From contig NZ_CP040078.1 of assembly GCF_005280735.1 (NCBI RefSeq), forward strand, positions 186,001-250,000: a stretch of DNA of 64,000 nt, given 5' to 3'. The DNA comes from Trinickia violacea. Its GTDB lineage: Bacteria > Pseudomonadota > Gammaproteobacteria > Burkholderiales > Burkholderiaceae. The position numbers and the translations under genes were made by a program. Under the pieces are notes generated by a model. The model made no database searches and was not told the DNA's origin. It saw nothing but the letters and a program-made list of their open reading frames with translations. Shown here in pieces: positions 34,033 to 43,031 of the stretch; the stretch's first letter is position 1, and every line of letters begins with the position of its first letter.

Positions 34033-35226
34033 CTATTGCGCCGCGCTGGCCGGCTGGCTGCCGGATGCCGCCGCCAAGGGTTGAACGGCCGGCTGCCATG
34101 GGGTCGCGGAGACCTCGCTCCCCTCATGCACGCTCTGCACGCCCGTGACGACCACGCGGTCGCCCTCGGCGAGGCCCTTCGTGACGATCCAGTCAGTGCC
34201 GAGGCTGGCGTTCGTCTCGACGTCCTTGCGCGCCACCTTGTTGTCCGGCCCGACCGCCAGCACATACGGCCCCTCGGTATCGCGCAGCAGAGCCTGTTGC
34301 GGGATCAGGACGACGTTGCTCTGCTGGCCTAAGTGGGCAATCAGCGTCACATACATGCCGGGCAGCAGCAGGTGCTGTGGATTGGCTACGAGTGCGCGCA
34401 GGTTGACGGTGCCCGTCGTCGCGTTCACAGCGGGATCCGAGAAGTCGAGCGTGCCGGTGTGGTCGTAGGGCGTGCCGTTGGGCAGGCTCACCTGGACGGT
34501 CATCGAGCTTTGCTGTGCGAGATCGACCCCGTTGCCCTGGGATTGCCGCAACGTGATCAGGTCGGCGGCGCTGATCGTGAAGTTGACATAGACCGGGTCG
34601 ACCTGCTGGACGGTGGTCAAGAGCGTACTGCTCGCTCCGGTGTCGCTCGTACCGCTGCCGACCAGGGCGCCCGCCGTCACGAGCTGCTGCCCGGCAATGC
34701 CGCTGATCGGGGCGGTCACCCGCGTGTAGCCAAGGTTGATGCGCGCGCTCTCGACCAGCGCCTGATCCGCCTGCACCTTGGCGGCCGCGCTGCGCTCGGC
34801 GGCATCGGAATTGTCGACCGTCTGTTGCGACACCGAGCCGACCGGCAGCAGCTTGCGGTTGCGCACGGCGGTGATGTGGTCGTTGACGTAGATGGCCTGG
34901 TCCTGCGCAAGCTGTGCGATGTCGTTATCGAGCTGGGCCTTGTAGAACGCCGGATCGATCTCGAACAGCACCTGGCCTTGCCGGACAGCGCTGCCCTCGG
35001 CATAGATGCGCTTCACCAGCACACCGGACACGCGAGCGGTCACGTTGGCGCTGTAATAGGGCGAAAGACGTCCCACGAACTGCCGCGTCAGCGGCACGGT
35101 TTGCACGTGAGCCGTCGTCACGGCCACCTTGGGCGCGGGCGGCGCAGCCGGCTTGTTTTTCGAGCAGGCTGCGAGAGCGAGGAGGCTCAGACACAGCACC
35201 GACACGCTATTGGGGAGTGACTTCAT
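34033..35226 (-). CDS. RND efflux periplasmic adaptor (AcrA/MexA type)
   Basis: The protein has 397 residues from the ATG at 35226. A lipoprotein signal ends LLALAAC, with Cys about 22. The lipoyl half-motifs (FVGRLSPYYSANVTARVSGVLVKRIYAEGSAVRQGQVLFEIDPAFYKAQLD; YTRVTAPISGIAGQQLV) flank a helical hairpin. A beta-barrel domain and a membrane-proximal domain follow. It links the pump at 30728 to the outer-membrane channel at 35255. It is the second gene of the operon. Confidence 0.95.
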   Translation of the reverse strand: MKSLPNSVSVLCLSLLALAACSKNKPAAPPAPKVAVTTAHVQTVPLTRQFVGRLSPYYSANVTARVSGVLVKRIYAEGSAVRQGQVLFEIDPAFYKAQLDNDIAQLAQDQAIYVNDHITAVRNRKLLPVGSVSQQTVDNSDAAERSAAAKVQADQALVESARINLGYTRVTAPISGIAGQQLVTAGALVGSGTSDTGASSTLLTTVQQVDPVYVNFTISAADLITLRQSQGNGVDLAQQSSMTVQVSLPNGTPYDHTGTLDFSDPAVNATTGTVNLRALVANPQHLLLPGMYVTLIAHLGQQSNVVLIPQQALLRDTEGPYVLAVGPDNKVARKDVETNASLGTDWIVTKGLAEGDRVVVTGVQSVHEGSEVSATPWQPAVQPLAAASGSQPASAAQ

Positions 35227-35254
35227 GAAGTGGAGACTCCATTCAGAAGCGCAT

Positions 35255-36850
35255 TCAATTGGGAGGCGATCCAGCGTCCAGTTGGCGCGCCTGCGAATCC
35301 ATCGACGAAAACGCCGTCGACGACAGCGGGTGGCCCGCTGCCGATGCAGCCTTGTTCTCGTCCCATTGCCAGCCGCCGCCGAGGTTCTTGACGAGCGTGA
35401 CGCTGCTCTGCGCCAACACCGACTGCGTGTCGCGCAGGCTCTGCTCCGCCTCGACCAACGTAAGCTCCTGCGTGAGCAGGTCCTGTTCGCTCGCCGCGCC
35501 AAAGTCGCGCTGCGCCTGCATGCTCGAAAAGAGCTGCTGGTTGCGGCGAAAGATGTTGGCGAACGACGCTTCCTGTACGCGCAGATGATTGACCGACGAC
35601 AGGCTGTCCTCCACGCTGCTGAAGGCGGTGAGCACTGTGTTGCGATAGGTCGCCACATCCTCGTCATAGGTCGCGCGGGCTTGCCTCACCGCGGCGGTAC
35701 GCGCGCCGGCATCGAAAATCGTCTCGGCAAGATCGGGGCCGAGCGTCCAGAGCCGGTTCGGCAGCGAGAAGAGATGCGCGAGCGTGTTGTGCTGGAAGCC
35801 GCCCTCCGCCGACAGCGTCACGCTTGGAAAGAACGCCGCCTCGGCCACGCCGATCCTGGCATTCGCGGCCGCGGCCGTGCGCTCGGCGCTCACCACGTCA
35901 TAGCGCCGCTCGAGCAGTTCCGAGGGCAGCCCGAGCGGCACGTCCGGAGTCACGAATGCGTGATCCGGGTCCGGCGGGATCGCAAAGTCCGCCGGCGGCA
36001 CGCCGGCCAGCACGGCCAACGCATGCTCGTCCTGCTCGCGGGCTATCTTGGTGGTCTGCAGTTCGGCCACCACGGCTTCGAGATTGTCCTGGGCCACGAG
36101 CACCTGATCGCTCGACGCCGCGCCTTCGCGATACGAAGCCTGGGTCATGTCGAAAATCCGGCTGTCGATCTCTTGCTGCCGGGTCAGCGACTTGATGTCG
36201 TAGTCGCCCTGCCGCAGCGCGAAGTAATCGATGACCACGCTCGCTTCAATCGAGAGCCGCTCGCCGGCCAGCTGCGCGTCGCTGGCCTGCGCACTTTCCT
36301 TCGCGGATTCGATCGCGCGGCGAATCGAGCCCCACAGGTCGAGCTCCCAGCTCGCCGACACCAGCGCGCTCGCGCTGTTGACCACGCGCCCGCCCGACCC
36401 CGCCACGGACGACGAACCGCTGGGCAATTGGGTCACGCCACTGCCGAAGCCGGTGCGCGAGCCCGAAAGGCTGCCCGTCACCACCGGAAAGAGACTCGCG
36501 GTGTTGGCCTCCACGGTCGCGAGCGCGACGCGATAGGCGGCCTCGGCCGCCACGATCGACTGATTGGCATTCAGCGAGCGCTCGACGAGGTCGTCGAGCG
36601 TTGCGTCCTGATACATGCGCCACCAGGTGCTGGATAGCGACGCTGCCGGATTGGCCTCGGCGCGCTGCCAGTCGACGCCTTCTTTGAAGCCTTGAGGGAT
36701 CTGCACCTCGGGCTTGCGATAGTCGGGACCGGCCAGGCAGCCCGCGAGCGACACGACGATCGCAAGCGCCACGCCGCCGCAGAGGCGCCGCCATCCCGGC
36801 CGCGCGACGCCTCTTGCTGCAAAGCCGACGGTCTGCGGATCTGTCTTCAT
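35255..36850 (-). CDS. RND efflux outer-membrane factor (NodT/OprM type lipoprotein)
   Basis: The protein has 531 residues from the ATG at 36850 (GGAG upstream). The lipobox VSLAGC is followed by LAGPDYRKPEVQIPQGF, the OprM-family mature start. Two TolC-like repeats occur, with SWELDLWGSIRRAIESAKESAQAS and LGPDLAETIFDAGARTAAVRQARA. It forms the trimeric channel of the pump. Gene order here is channel-adaptor-pump, with the channel first, unlike the common mexAB-oprM order. The TetR gene lies just upstream on the same strand. Confidence 0.94.
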   Translation of the reverse strand: MKTDPQTVGFAARGVARPGWRRLCGGVALAIVVSLAGCLAGPDYRKPEVQIPQGFKEGVDWQRAEANPAASLSSTWWRMYQDATLDDLVERSLNANQSIVAAEAAYRVALATVEANTASLFPVVTGSLSGSRTGFGSGVTQLPSGSSSVAGSGGRVVNSASALVSASWELDLWGSIRRAIESAKESAQASDAQLAGERLSIEASVVIDYFALRQGDYDIKSLTRQQEIDSRIFDMTQASYREGAASSDQVLVAQDNLEAVVAELQTTKIAREQDEHALAVLAGVPPADFAIPPDPDHAFVTPDVPLGLPSELLERRYDVVSAERTAAAANARIGVAEAAFFPSVTLSAEGGFQHNTLAHLFSLPNRLWTLGPDLAETIFDAGARTAAVRQARATYDEDVATYRNTVLTAFSSVEDSLSSVNHLRVQEASFANIFRRNQQLFSSMQAQRDFGAASEQDLLTQELTLVEAEQSLRDTQSVLAQSSVTLVKNLGGGWQWDENKAASAAGHPLSSTAFSSMDSQARQLDAGSPPN

Positions 36851-36962
36851 GCGCGTTTCTCCATGAACGCATGGCAGTGCGGGCACACCAGCTACCTTTA
36901 TTTGTCTACATTTATTCCCAGTCCTACACAATCAAAAGACGCAAGCGCACAAAAGCGATGCG

Positions 36963-37613
36963 CTACGCTGCGTATCCCGACACGAAAATGCCGACGGCCT
37001 GCCGTGCGATGCGCCGCCGGCTCGCCGCATTCGGGCGGGGCGCACAGCCGAGCAGCATCCGCGCACGCACGCCGCCGAGCACCAGATTGACGAACTGCTC
37101 CACGGCGAGATCGACATTCTCGATCGTGAGCTCGCCCCGCTCTACGGTGCGCCGCAGATAGTCCGTCAGCGGCTCGAGGCCCAAAAACTTGCCACAGCGG
37201 TCGCGATACGCGTAGACAAGCTCCGGAAATCGGCGCGATTCGACCAGCAGCAGCCGGTACAGCTCGATCATGTCACTCCGCGTACCCACATCGAGAAGAT
37301 GCAGCGCCGCGGCTTCGAGCACGGCAGCTGGATCGTTATCGTTGTCGACGATTTTCCGGAGTTCCTCTACCCACACATCGGTCAGGGTCCGCACGATCGC
37401 GTCGAACAGGCCAGCCTTGCTGCCGAAGTGACAATACAGCGTCTTTTTCGCCACCCCGGCGTCGCGGGCAATCGCATCGAGGCTCGTTTCCCGATAGCCG
37501 GCCGAAAGAAATTTTCCCTTCGCCACCTCGAGCACCACCTGCGCGCGAACCTCCGCTTCGTGCCGCGAAGGCCGACCGCCCCTCACCGACTTCCTGGCCA
37601 ACTGGTTGTCCAT
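36963..37613 (-). CDS. TetR-family repressor of the RND operon
   Basis: The protein has 216 residues. The HTH lies at ~20-65 (QVVLEVAKGKFLSAGYRETSLDAIARDAGVAKKTLYCHFGSKAGLFDAIV), with an AcrR-like C-terminal domain. GGGGAG is well spaced before the ATG at 37613. It reads toward the efflux operon, 112 bases from its first gene, so it may be co-transcribed with it as well as repress it. I could not identify a convincing operator by eye in 36851-36962 or upstream of the gene. Confidence 0.92.
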   Translation of the reverse strand: MDNQLARKSVRGGRPSRHEAEVRAQVVLEVAKGKFLSAGYRETSLDAIARDAGVAKKTLYCHFGSKAGLFDAIVRTLTDVWVEELRKIVDNDNDPAAVLEAAALHLLDVGTRSDMIELYRLLLVESRRFPELVYAYRDRCGKFLGLEPLTDYLRRTVERGELTIENVDLAVEQFVNLVLGGVRARMLLGCAPRPNAASRRRIARQAVGIFVSGYAA

Positions 37614-38022
37614 GACGCTCCCCGTTCATGGCGCATGTGCGGGAAACTCTACTGGTGCGTTTCGTCCAGACTAGTCGAGCGGAAGCCGGAATTCAATGTC
37701 GGGTACAGAAAGTCCGCCTCTGGACCCGCATGGCCTGACCGTGGCCCAAATCGCAGGATTCATTGGCCGAAAGCGCGGACGAAAGCCGGGCGTCAGCACC
37801 CTTGACGGGAAGGGGGGCGTCGGAGCGCAGTTCGGCCGTAGCCGACGTCGGGGCACGCGCAATTCGCCGCAGTCCGCGATTCATCGGTGATGTTATGGTG
37901 ACGGACCAGGCCAACGTCTGCACGTTGTTGATTTTCCAGCGGACCCACGCGGCGATTTTAGCGACCTGCCGACCGGTGCAACGCTGCGGCCCTCACCCCG
38001 TCACTTACTCGATCGGATTCGT
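37614..38022. other. Intergenic region upstream of tetR and DUF1345 gene
   Basis: About 400 bases with no supported gene. An open frame at 37696-37890 (+) encodes 64 residues without recognisable motif or ribosome site. The region must contain the promoters of the leftward tetR and the rightward DUF1345 gene. Confidence 0.5.
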
Positions 38023-38687
38023 ATGGACGCTTCGGCGCGCATTCTTCGTTTTTTGAGCACCGTCCTCGTATTGTTATCGGCGTGGCCATCGGAATCATCG
38101 CGTACGTCATCGAGCCCTGGCATTTGCGGCCGATACAGCGGGCGCTGTTCGCATGGGACGTCGGCATGTGGCTCTATCTCGCCATGATCTGGGCACGGAT
38201 GGTCAGTGCAAGCCCCGAAGAGGTACAGCGAGTGGCCGAGCGGGAAGACGAGGGGGCGACTGCGGTACTTGCGATCATCACTGCGGCGGCCGTTGCGAGC
38301 CTCGTGGCGATCGTGGTCGAATTGTCGGCTGCCAAGGGCTTGGGCCCGCGCCAAGCGAGCATCAACTACGCGTTGACAGGCGCAACGATGGTCGGCGCAT
38401 GGCTGCTGATTCCCACTGTCTTCACCTTGCAGTACGCGCGGTACTACCATCAGGCCGGCGAGGATGGCGCATCGTTGAAGTTTCCCGAGCAGAGCCAGCC
38501 GCTCGACTACTGGGACTTTCTCTACTTTTCTTTCACGATTGCGGTGGCGTCCCAAACCTCCGATGTTTCGCTGTGTTCGCGCCGCGCGAGACGTACGGCA
38601 TTGGGGCAGTCGATTTTGTCGTTTTTCTTCAACGCCGCGGTGCTGGGACTGTCGGTGAACATTGCGGCCGGGTTGCTGGGGCCCTGA
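38023..38687 (+). CDS. DUF1345 integral membrane protein, N terminus apparently frameshifted
   Basis: The main frame is 201 residues from a GTG at 38082, with four to five membrane segments (AIGIIAYVIEP, LFAWDVGMWLYLAMIWARM, AVLAIITAAAVASLVAIVV, SFFFNAAVLGLSVNIAAGL). The DUF1345 stretch DYWDFLYFSFTIAVASQTSDVSLCSR is well conserved. The GTG has no ribosome site and cuts the first helix. In the same frame upstream the sequence reads FEHRPRIVIG, a natural lead-in, while the ATG at 38023 (MDASARILRF) is in another frame. The two join if the T6 run at 38049-38054 held seven Ts. So either the copy is frameshifted, or the read has an error, or slippage occurs. Function of the family is unknown. Confidence 0.7.
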
Positions 38688-38706
38688 GGCGGGGCCGTCC
38701 TCTTGC

Positions 38707-39030
38707 GTCAGCGACGCGATCCGCCGAGTCGCGAGCGGCAGCAATCCGGTCAGCCCGGTCATCGTGCGGCAGATACTCACGCGTCTGCGGCAAAGCGGCG
38801 CCGAAAGCAGCAAACCAAAAGTGGCGTCTGCGCCCTTGCTGTCCGCCCGCGAGAAGGAAGTGCTCGACTTGATCACCAAGGGCTTCAAGGCACACGAAAT
38901 CGCGGAGCTAACGCAGCTGTCGCCCTTTACCGTGAAGACCTACATGCGGCGCATCTACAGCAAGCTCAACGTCACGTCGAAGGCGGAAGCCATTTATGAG
39001 GCCAGGACGCTGGGGCTGTTGTCTGACTGA
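38707..39030 (+). pseudogene. Response-regulator remnant: LuxR-type HTH without receiver domain
   Basis: From 38707 the frame reads as the linker of a NarL-type regulator (VSDAIRRVASGSNPVSPVIVRQIL) followed by an intact LuxR HTH (LSAREKEVLDLITKGFKAHEIAELTQLSPFTVKTYMRRIYSKLNV). The phosphoacceptor domain is absent; the sequence before it is the end of the DUF1345 gene. A start codon (TTG 38662) exists inside that gene, so a short HTH protein could still be made. Together with the kinase scrap just downstream it looks like what is left of a two-component pair after deletion. Confidence 0.65.
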
Positions 39031-39054
39031 CCACGGGTACTGAGCACGCGCGCC

Positions 39055-39301
39055 GAACTCCTGCGCATCATGCAGGAGAGCATCGCAAACATCCTGCATC
39101 ACACGCGCGCCAGCGAGATCCGCACGGGTACCGCCGCGTAGGTGGACGGCGTTCGTCATCATAGAGGACAACGGACAAGGGTTCGACGTGCAAAGCGTCG
39201 TTGGAGCGCGCCAGGGGGTGTCTACGACGTCGGTAGGCAAGCCCGCCGGCGCGCATCCATCGAGTCAGTTCTCAATTCCCCCAAAACGAAGGCCTCGTTG
39301 A
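39055..39301 (+). pseudogene. Sensor histidine kinase remnant (ATPase domain scraps)
   Basis: One frame gives ELLRIMQESIANILHHTRASEIR, the N-box of a NarX/LytS-type kinase, and then meets TAG. After a frame change, VIIEDNGQGFDVQSVVGARQG supplies the G1 box and ends at TGA 39299. Both belong to one HATPase_c domain, so the gene is broken by at least a stop and a frameshift. The rest of the kinase is missing. Confidence 0.65.
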
Positions 39302-39318
39302 GAGGCAGATTGCCCGAC

Positions 39319-40956
39319 TCAACGGCGAAACCATTGACGAGATCCCTGGGGCTGATGCCGGCCGAGTGCTGCTTTGATAGTTTGCTCTGCGCCATCACAC
39401 TCCCTCAAAAGCTGCCCTACGATCCGTCTATCTCGAGATGTGTCGATGCCGAATGCGTTGGCTTGATTGATTAGCTTCGCGACCTCCTCTAATTCCTTCC
39501 TTTTGCGATTGAGATCGGCCTCCTCCCGTAGCGCCTCGGCCTTTGACAGATTGGAATTTACACTTATACCCAAGCTCCCCCGAAAATGGCGCATCTTGTC
39601 GTTCAATTTGCTTTCCAGGGAACTCCGATCCATCATCACGCCGGTTGGCGGCGATTTCCCTGCCCTAAGCCACTTTTCTTCCCAGCTCTTTTTGCGCGCC
39701 CCAGAAGCAATCCCTTTCAGCACTTCCCTCGCTTGCTCGTCATCCAAAATACTGTCGTTCAAGAATTTATTGGACGAATGCTCATCGAGCGTTTTTTCAC
39801 GCTCCAAGGGATTCTCGTTCATCATTCGCATCAATTGCCGTGTGTAATCCGTTTCCACCCCGTACTCGAACGGATTTTTATAACGACCCGGGGCGATGCC
39901 CTCGACCGGCCTGCCTATTTGACGGAAAGCGGTTGCGTTCGCGGTTAGCCCCTGGTTGGGTTGCGCCACAGCATGAAAAGCATGAGCGGCTTCCGCTGCA
40001 TGAGCAATAGACGCGCCAAGACTAAATATGTCAGACGCCACTGCTCCCCTCGCCGCCAAATCCGGTCTTCCGCCATTCATCATCTCAGGAGCCAGGTATT
40101 CCACTGTCACCGCATTCCATCTTTCTCCCGATAACCCCGCACCTCCGAGATCAATGACGATCACCTCTCCGCTCGCCGAATCAACCACATAGTTCTCGGG
40201 CTTGATGTCGTTGTGCACCCAGCCCGCACCCTTCAAATATTGAATGACTTTGACATGACAGCGTCCGATGTATTGAATCGAACTCCAGTATTCCGCTGAG
40301 GATACGATTCCGAGGTCCCAGGCCTCCTTCAACCTGGACTGCATAGCGCGACCATCTGGCCCATCGATATGGTCCATGATGAAACCGATCTCGTGTTGAA
40401 CCCCAAATCTTATATCGGCCCACCCCCAAACCTTGACCAAATTGGGATGTTCCCCGGCGGTTTCATAGAGTCTTTTGTAGACACGGTACTCGCGCTGACA
40501 CTCTGTTTCCACACTACCTTTGTCATGTCCGCGAGCGGTCTTCGCGAACAGTTTTTTTCCGTTCGGCAACGACATCTTATGCGTGTTCCCTTGTGCTCCT
40601 TGCTTGCCCGTGCCGTCAAACAGTACGCCATCAAGCGATGGAGCGTTGGCATTCAATATTTCAATCCATGCGGTGGGAGCGAGATTGACTACCGCGCTGG
40701 GGCCTAGAATTCCAACTCCGCTAACACCCTGAGCCGCGCCACGGAAAGCGCGGCGCTCCGCGTTTATTGCCATCTCGAGCCTCATGATTTCCATGGCTTT
40801 CGATGTCCAGTTCGCCCGATCACGGCTGTTGATAATCGCCTCGATCGTGTCTAGCTGAAGAGCATTGGGATTTGCGTTGTACTGGTCTATCGCCTTGTTC
40901 AAAGCCAGTACTTCCTTAGATGGGAAGACACCAGTCGACAACTTGTTGAGTGGCAT
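39319..40956 (-). CDS. Eukaryotic-like protein kinase, candidate T6SS effector
   Basis: The protein has 545 residues from the ATG at 40956 (GGAGA seven bases upstream). The kinase core runs ~130-340: Lys139 (KKLFAKTA), the catalytic loop WVHNDIKPENYVV with Asp250, Lys252 and Asn255, DLG (269-271) in place of DFG, and YLAPEMMNGG as the APE motif. The N-terminal ~110 residues are helical and unlike PknB-type kinases. There is no membrane helix or PASTA domain. A charged, coiled-coil-like C-terminal part (~455-525) follows. Its DNA is richer in A/T than the flanks (26 of 60 bases are G/C at 39721-39780), which suggests horizontal transfer. It follows the 604-residue candidate effector at the end of the T6SS locus. 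A delivered kinase is inference. Confidence 0.82.
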   Translation of the reverse strand: MPLNKLSTGVFPSKEVLALNKAIDQYNANPNALQLDTIEAIINSRDRANWTSKAMEIMRLEMAINAERRAFRGAAQGVSGVGILGPSAVVNLAPTAWIEILNANAPSLDGVLFDGTGKQGAQGNTHKMSLPNGKKLFAKTARGHDKGSVETECQREYRVYKRLYETAGEHPNLVKVWGWADIRFGVQHEIGFIMDHIDGPDGRAMQSRLKEAWDLGIVSSAEYWSSIQYIGRCHVKVIQYLKGAGWVHNDIKPENYVVDSASGEVIVIDLGGAGLSGERWNAVTVEYLAPEMMNGGRPDLAARGAVASDIFSLGASIAHAAEAAHAFHAVAQPNQGLTANATAFRQIGRPVEGIAPGRYKNPFEYGVETDYTRQLMRMMNENPLEREKTLDEHSSNKFLNDSILDDEQAREVLKGIASGARKKSWEEKWLRAGKSPPTGVMMDRSSLESKLNDKMRHFRGSLGISVNSNLSKAEALREEADLNRKRKELEEVAKLINQANAFGIDTSRDRRIVGQLLRECDGAEQTIKAALGRHQPQGSRQWFRR

Positions 40957-41130
40957 AGCAGCTCTCCATGTTTACGAGCGTTTCACGGTTTGAGAGTGAT
41001 GCTGGGTTGAGCACAGGTTGATCGCGTAACTTTGACGAAAGCCAGGGAAGTCAGTGAGGTACCGCTTTTGCCGAATCATCGGCACGCGGTTCCATGCAGA
41101 TCCATCATCTGGCTCCCCGCGGCAGCGACG

Positions 41131-42945
41131 TCACGTCAACGGACTGTGCGGATCGTTCGTCAAATGCACCCACGTGCCGCCGCGCCCAAGAAAGTTCGCT
41201 CCAGCGAGGTGATGTTTCGGGCCATAGCACTTCGTGCCGCCAATCCGGCAGTGCTCATGCGCGGCAGGGGTGCGCAACCATTCGGCGACGTTCGATTCCA
41301 TCTCCCACCACACGTCGCTTTCCGCTTCTGTCCAGGCATAGCATTGGTTGGTCAGCACATGGACCATGCCGACGCAAGGCCCCGCGTAGCGGCTCACTTT
41401 CTCCATCTGCAACACGATTTCCGCCACCTTGGTCGACCAGGCCATGGCGTCGTTGCACGACTCGATGGCGGGCGGCGAGTTCTGGATCGACTCAATTGCC
41501 TTCGCTGCCTTCCCGAAATGCAGCATCAGCTTGGACATCACTTTCTCCACGCCGGCCGCGGCCTCGCGGATCTCGGTCGTGGCGTGCGCCTCGACGAGCT
41601 CGTGAGCGAGCAGATTGGACCTGATGGCGATGCCGTCGGAGCCCTTCAGCAGGTTGAGCCCCACCTTGTCGCCAACCAGCACCGCGGTGGTAATGCTGCT
41701 CGAGATGGCGCTTTGTCCCAGCTTGGTCAACGCGTTGGCCTCGCCGACGAACGGCACGAAGATCGAGCCGACAGCCAGCAGTTCGCTGATCAACGCCCCG
41801 GCTTTCTCGCTCCTCGTCCTGCGCGTATACCAGTGCTCCGCGCGCCTTGCCGCCCGCACGAAATAGCCGGGGCGGTCCACCTGCCGCCACACGGCGTCCA
41901 ACAATTTGTTGAGACGTACGACGTGCATTTCGTCGGTGACGGGCCCCCCCACGGATACCCCCGCCCTGTCGCGCGTCACCACGTGCGTCGTCATGGTGGT
42001 CAGCCGATCCGCGCTGTAGTTCCGGGTGGCGTTGTTGGACGCGTGCATGCCGGCAATGATCTTGGCGCGACGCGCCTCCAGGTCGGCAAGAATCTCGCTG
42101 ATCAGCACGGCGTTTGCATCGGCCGGCGCCGGCGGAACAGGGGGGAAGCTTGCCGGCAAGGTCCGCGTTGCCTCGGCGTGCCGCTTGAAGGGCATGGCAT
42201 TCGGGTCGGCGAACGACGTCGCATAGCAAACGTTCTTGCTATCGCCGTGAGGGCAGCAGCGACCGTCGCCATGGTTTTCGAACCAGGTCTGCAACGCTGC
42301 GCTGATCTTGGCTTCCTCCACGCCCCATATTTTGGTGAGCTCCTCATACTGACCCAGATAGAAGATCAGCAGATCGAGCGACGGCAGCGTGTAGTTGCGC
42401 ACCTTGTCGCTGTGATGGATGAACCGGGATACCGCCTTGGCATAGTTGATCGCATCTTCGCAGCTCACAAAATGGTGAGTCGTCGCGTTCTTGATTTCGT
42501 CGCCGATCGTTTTCATCATGCGGAAGTGATCGACCGCGCGTCGCAGCGAATCGCTGGCTTCCACGGTCAGGAAAGCACCCATCTCGGCGTCCTGCTTCGG
42601 CTTCGCACTGGGGAAATTCTTCAGCCAGTTACGGCTCGGACGGTTCAATTCCGCACCGATCTTCTCGATGATGTTCTTGAGCAGGTAGCTGCCCGCACCG
42701 AGGCCGATCAGTACGCCAAGCGCGAGGCCGCCCGTTGCGATGCTGGCAATGGTCACGCCGACGGCAACCGCCACGCCGGTGCCGATGCTGACCTTGGTTT
42801 CCGTGCCCATCTTCGCGAGGGACGTCTTCACCGTGTTGGACAGAAAGTGCGTGGTGAGGCCGGTATGGGCTTTCGACACGGATTCGAGCGCGTCGAGCAT
42901 CATCATCCTGGCGGACCTATACGCTGCAGAAGGTGAGTAAGGCAT
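41131..42945 (-). CDS. Uncharacterised 604-residue protein with membrane segment, candidate T6SS effector
   Basis: I do not recognise the family. Residues ~52-88 form a long Gly/Ala/Val-rich hydrophobic stretch (SIGTGVAVAVGVTIASIATGG then LALGVLIGLGAGSYLL), the kind of hairpin seen in pore-forming toxins. A weaker hydrophobic patch (LISELLAVGSIFVPFVGEA) lies near 400. The rest is helical. The C-terminal third is rich in His, Cys and Trp (HEHCRIGGTKCYGPKHH). There is no Sec signal. It lies 86 bases after tssA on the same strand and before the kinase gene, the usual cargo position. No obvious separate immunity gene follows. Base composition is close to that of the T6SS genes. Confidence 0.78.
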   Translation of the reverse strand: MPYSPSAAYRSARMMMLDALESVSKAHTGLTTHFLSNTVKTSLAKMGTETKVSIGTGVAVAVGVTIASIATGGLALGVLIGLGAGSYLLKNIIEKIGAELNRPSRNWLKNFPSAKPKQDAEMGAFLTVEASDSLRRAVDHFRMMKTIGDEIKNATTHHFVSCEDAINYAKAVSRFIHHSDKVRNYTLPSLDLLIFYLGQYEELTKIWGVEEAKISAALQTWFENHGDGRCCPHGDSKNVCYATSFADPNAMPFKRHAEATRTLPASFPPVPPAPADANAVLISEILADLEARRAKIIAGMHASNNATRNYSADRLTTMTTHVVTRDRAGVSVGGPVTDEMHVVRLNKLLDAVWRQVDRPGYFVRAARRAEHWYTRRTRSEKAGALISELLAVGSIFVPFVGEANALTKLGQSAISSSITTAVLVGDKVGLNLLKGSDGIAIRSNLLAHELVEAHATTEIREAAAGVEKVMSKLMLHFGKAAKAIESIQNSPPAIESCNDAMAWSTKVAEIVLQMEKVSRYAGPCVGMVHVLTNQCYAWTEAESDVWWEMESNVAEWLRTPAAHEHCRIGGTKCYGPKHHLAGANFLGRGGTWVHLTNDPHSPLT

Positions 42946-43031
42946 GGGATCGTCCGTTTGAAAGTTGTGTTGATCGAGAAAATGGAGAGCTCACTTGTGA
43001 CGGCACCACGGCGCCATCGCGCGCATGGCCG

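Noticed and set aside
30659..34084. An uninterrupted open frame of over 1,100 codons on the + strand opposite the RND pump gene
   Set aside because: It is the GC-rich shadow of the pump gene: the translation is Arg/His/Asp-rich with no domain, while the minus strand encodes a complete RND protein.
37696..37890. 64-codon + strand frame in the gap upstream of the DUF1345 gene
   Set aside because: No ribosome site, no motif, Arg/Gly-rich composition as expected of random GC-rich frames.
39319..42945. Prophage or transposon origin of the two effector candidates
   Set aside because: Although the kinase gene is A/T-richer, I found no transposase, integrase or flanking direct repeats.
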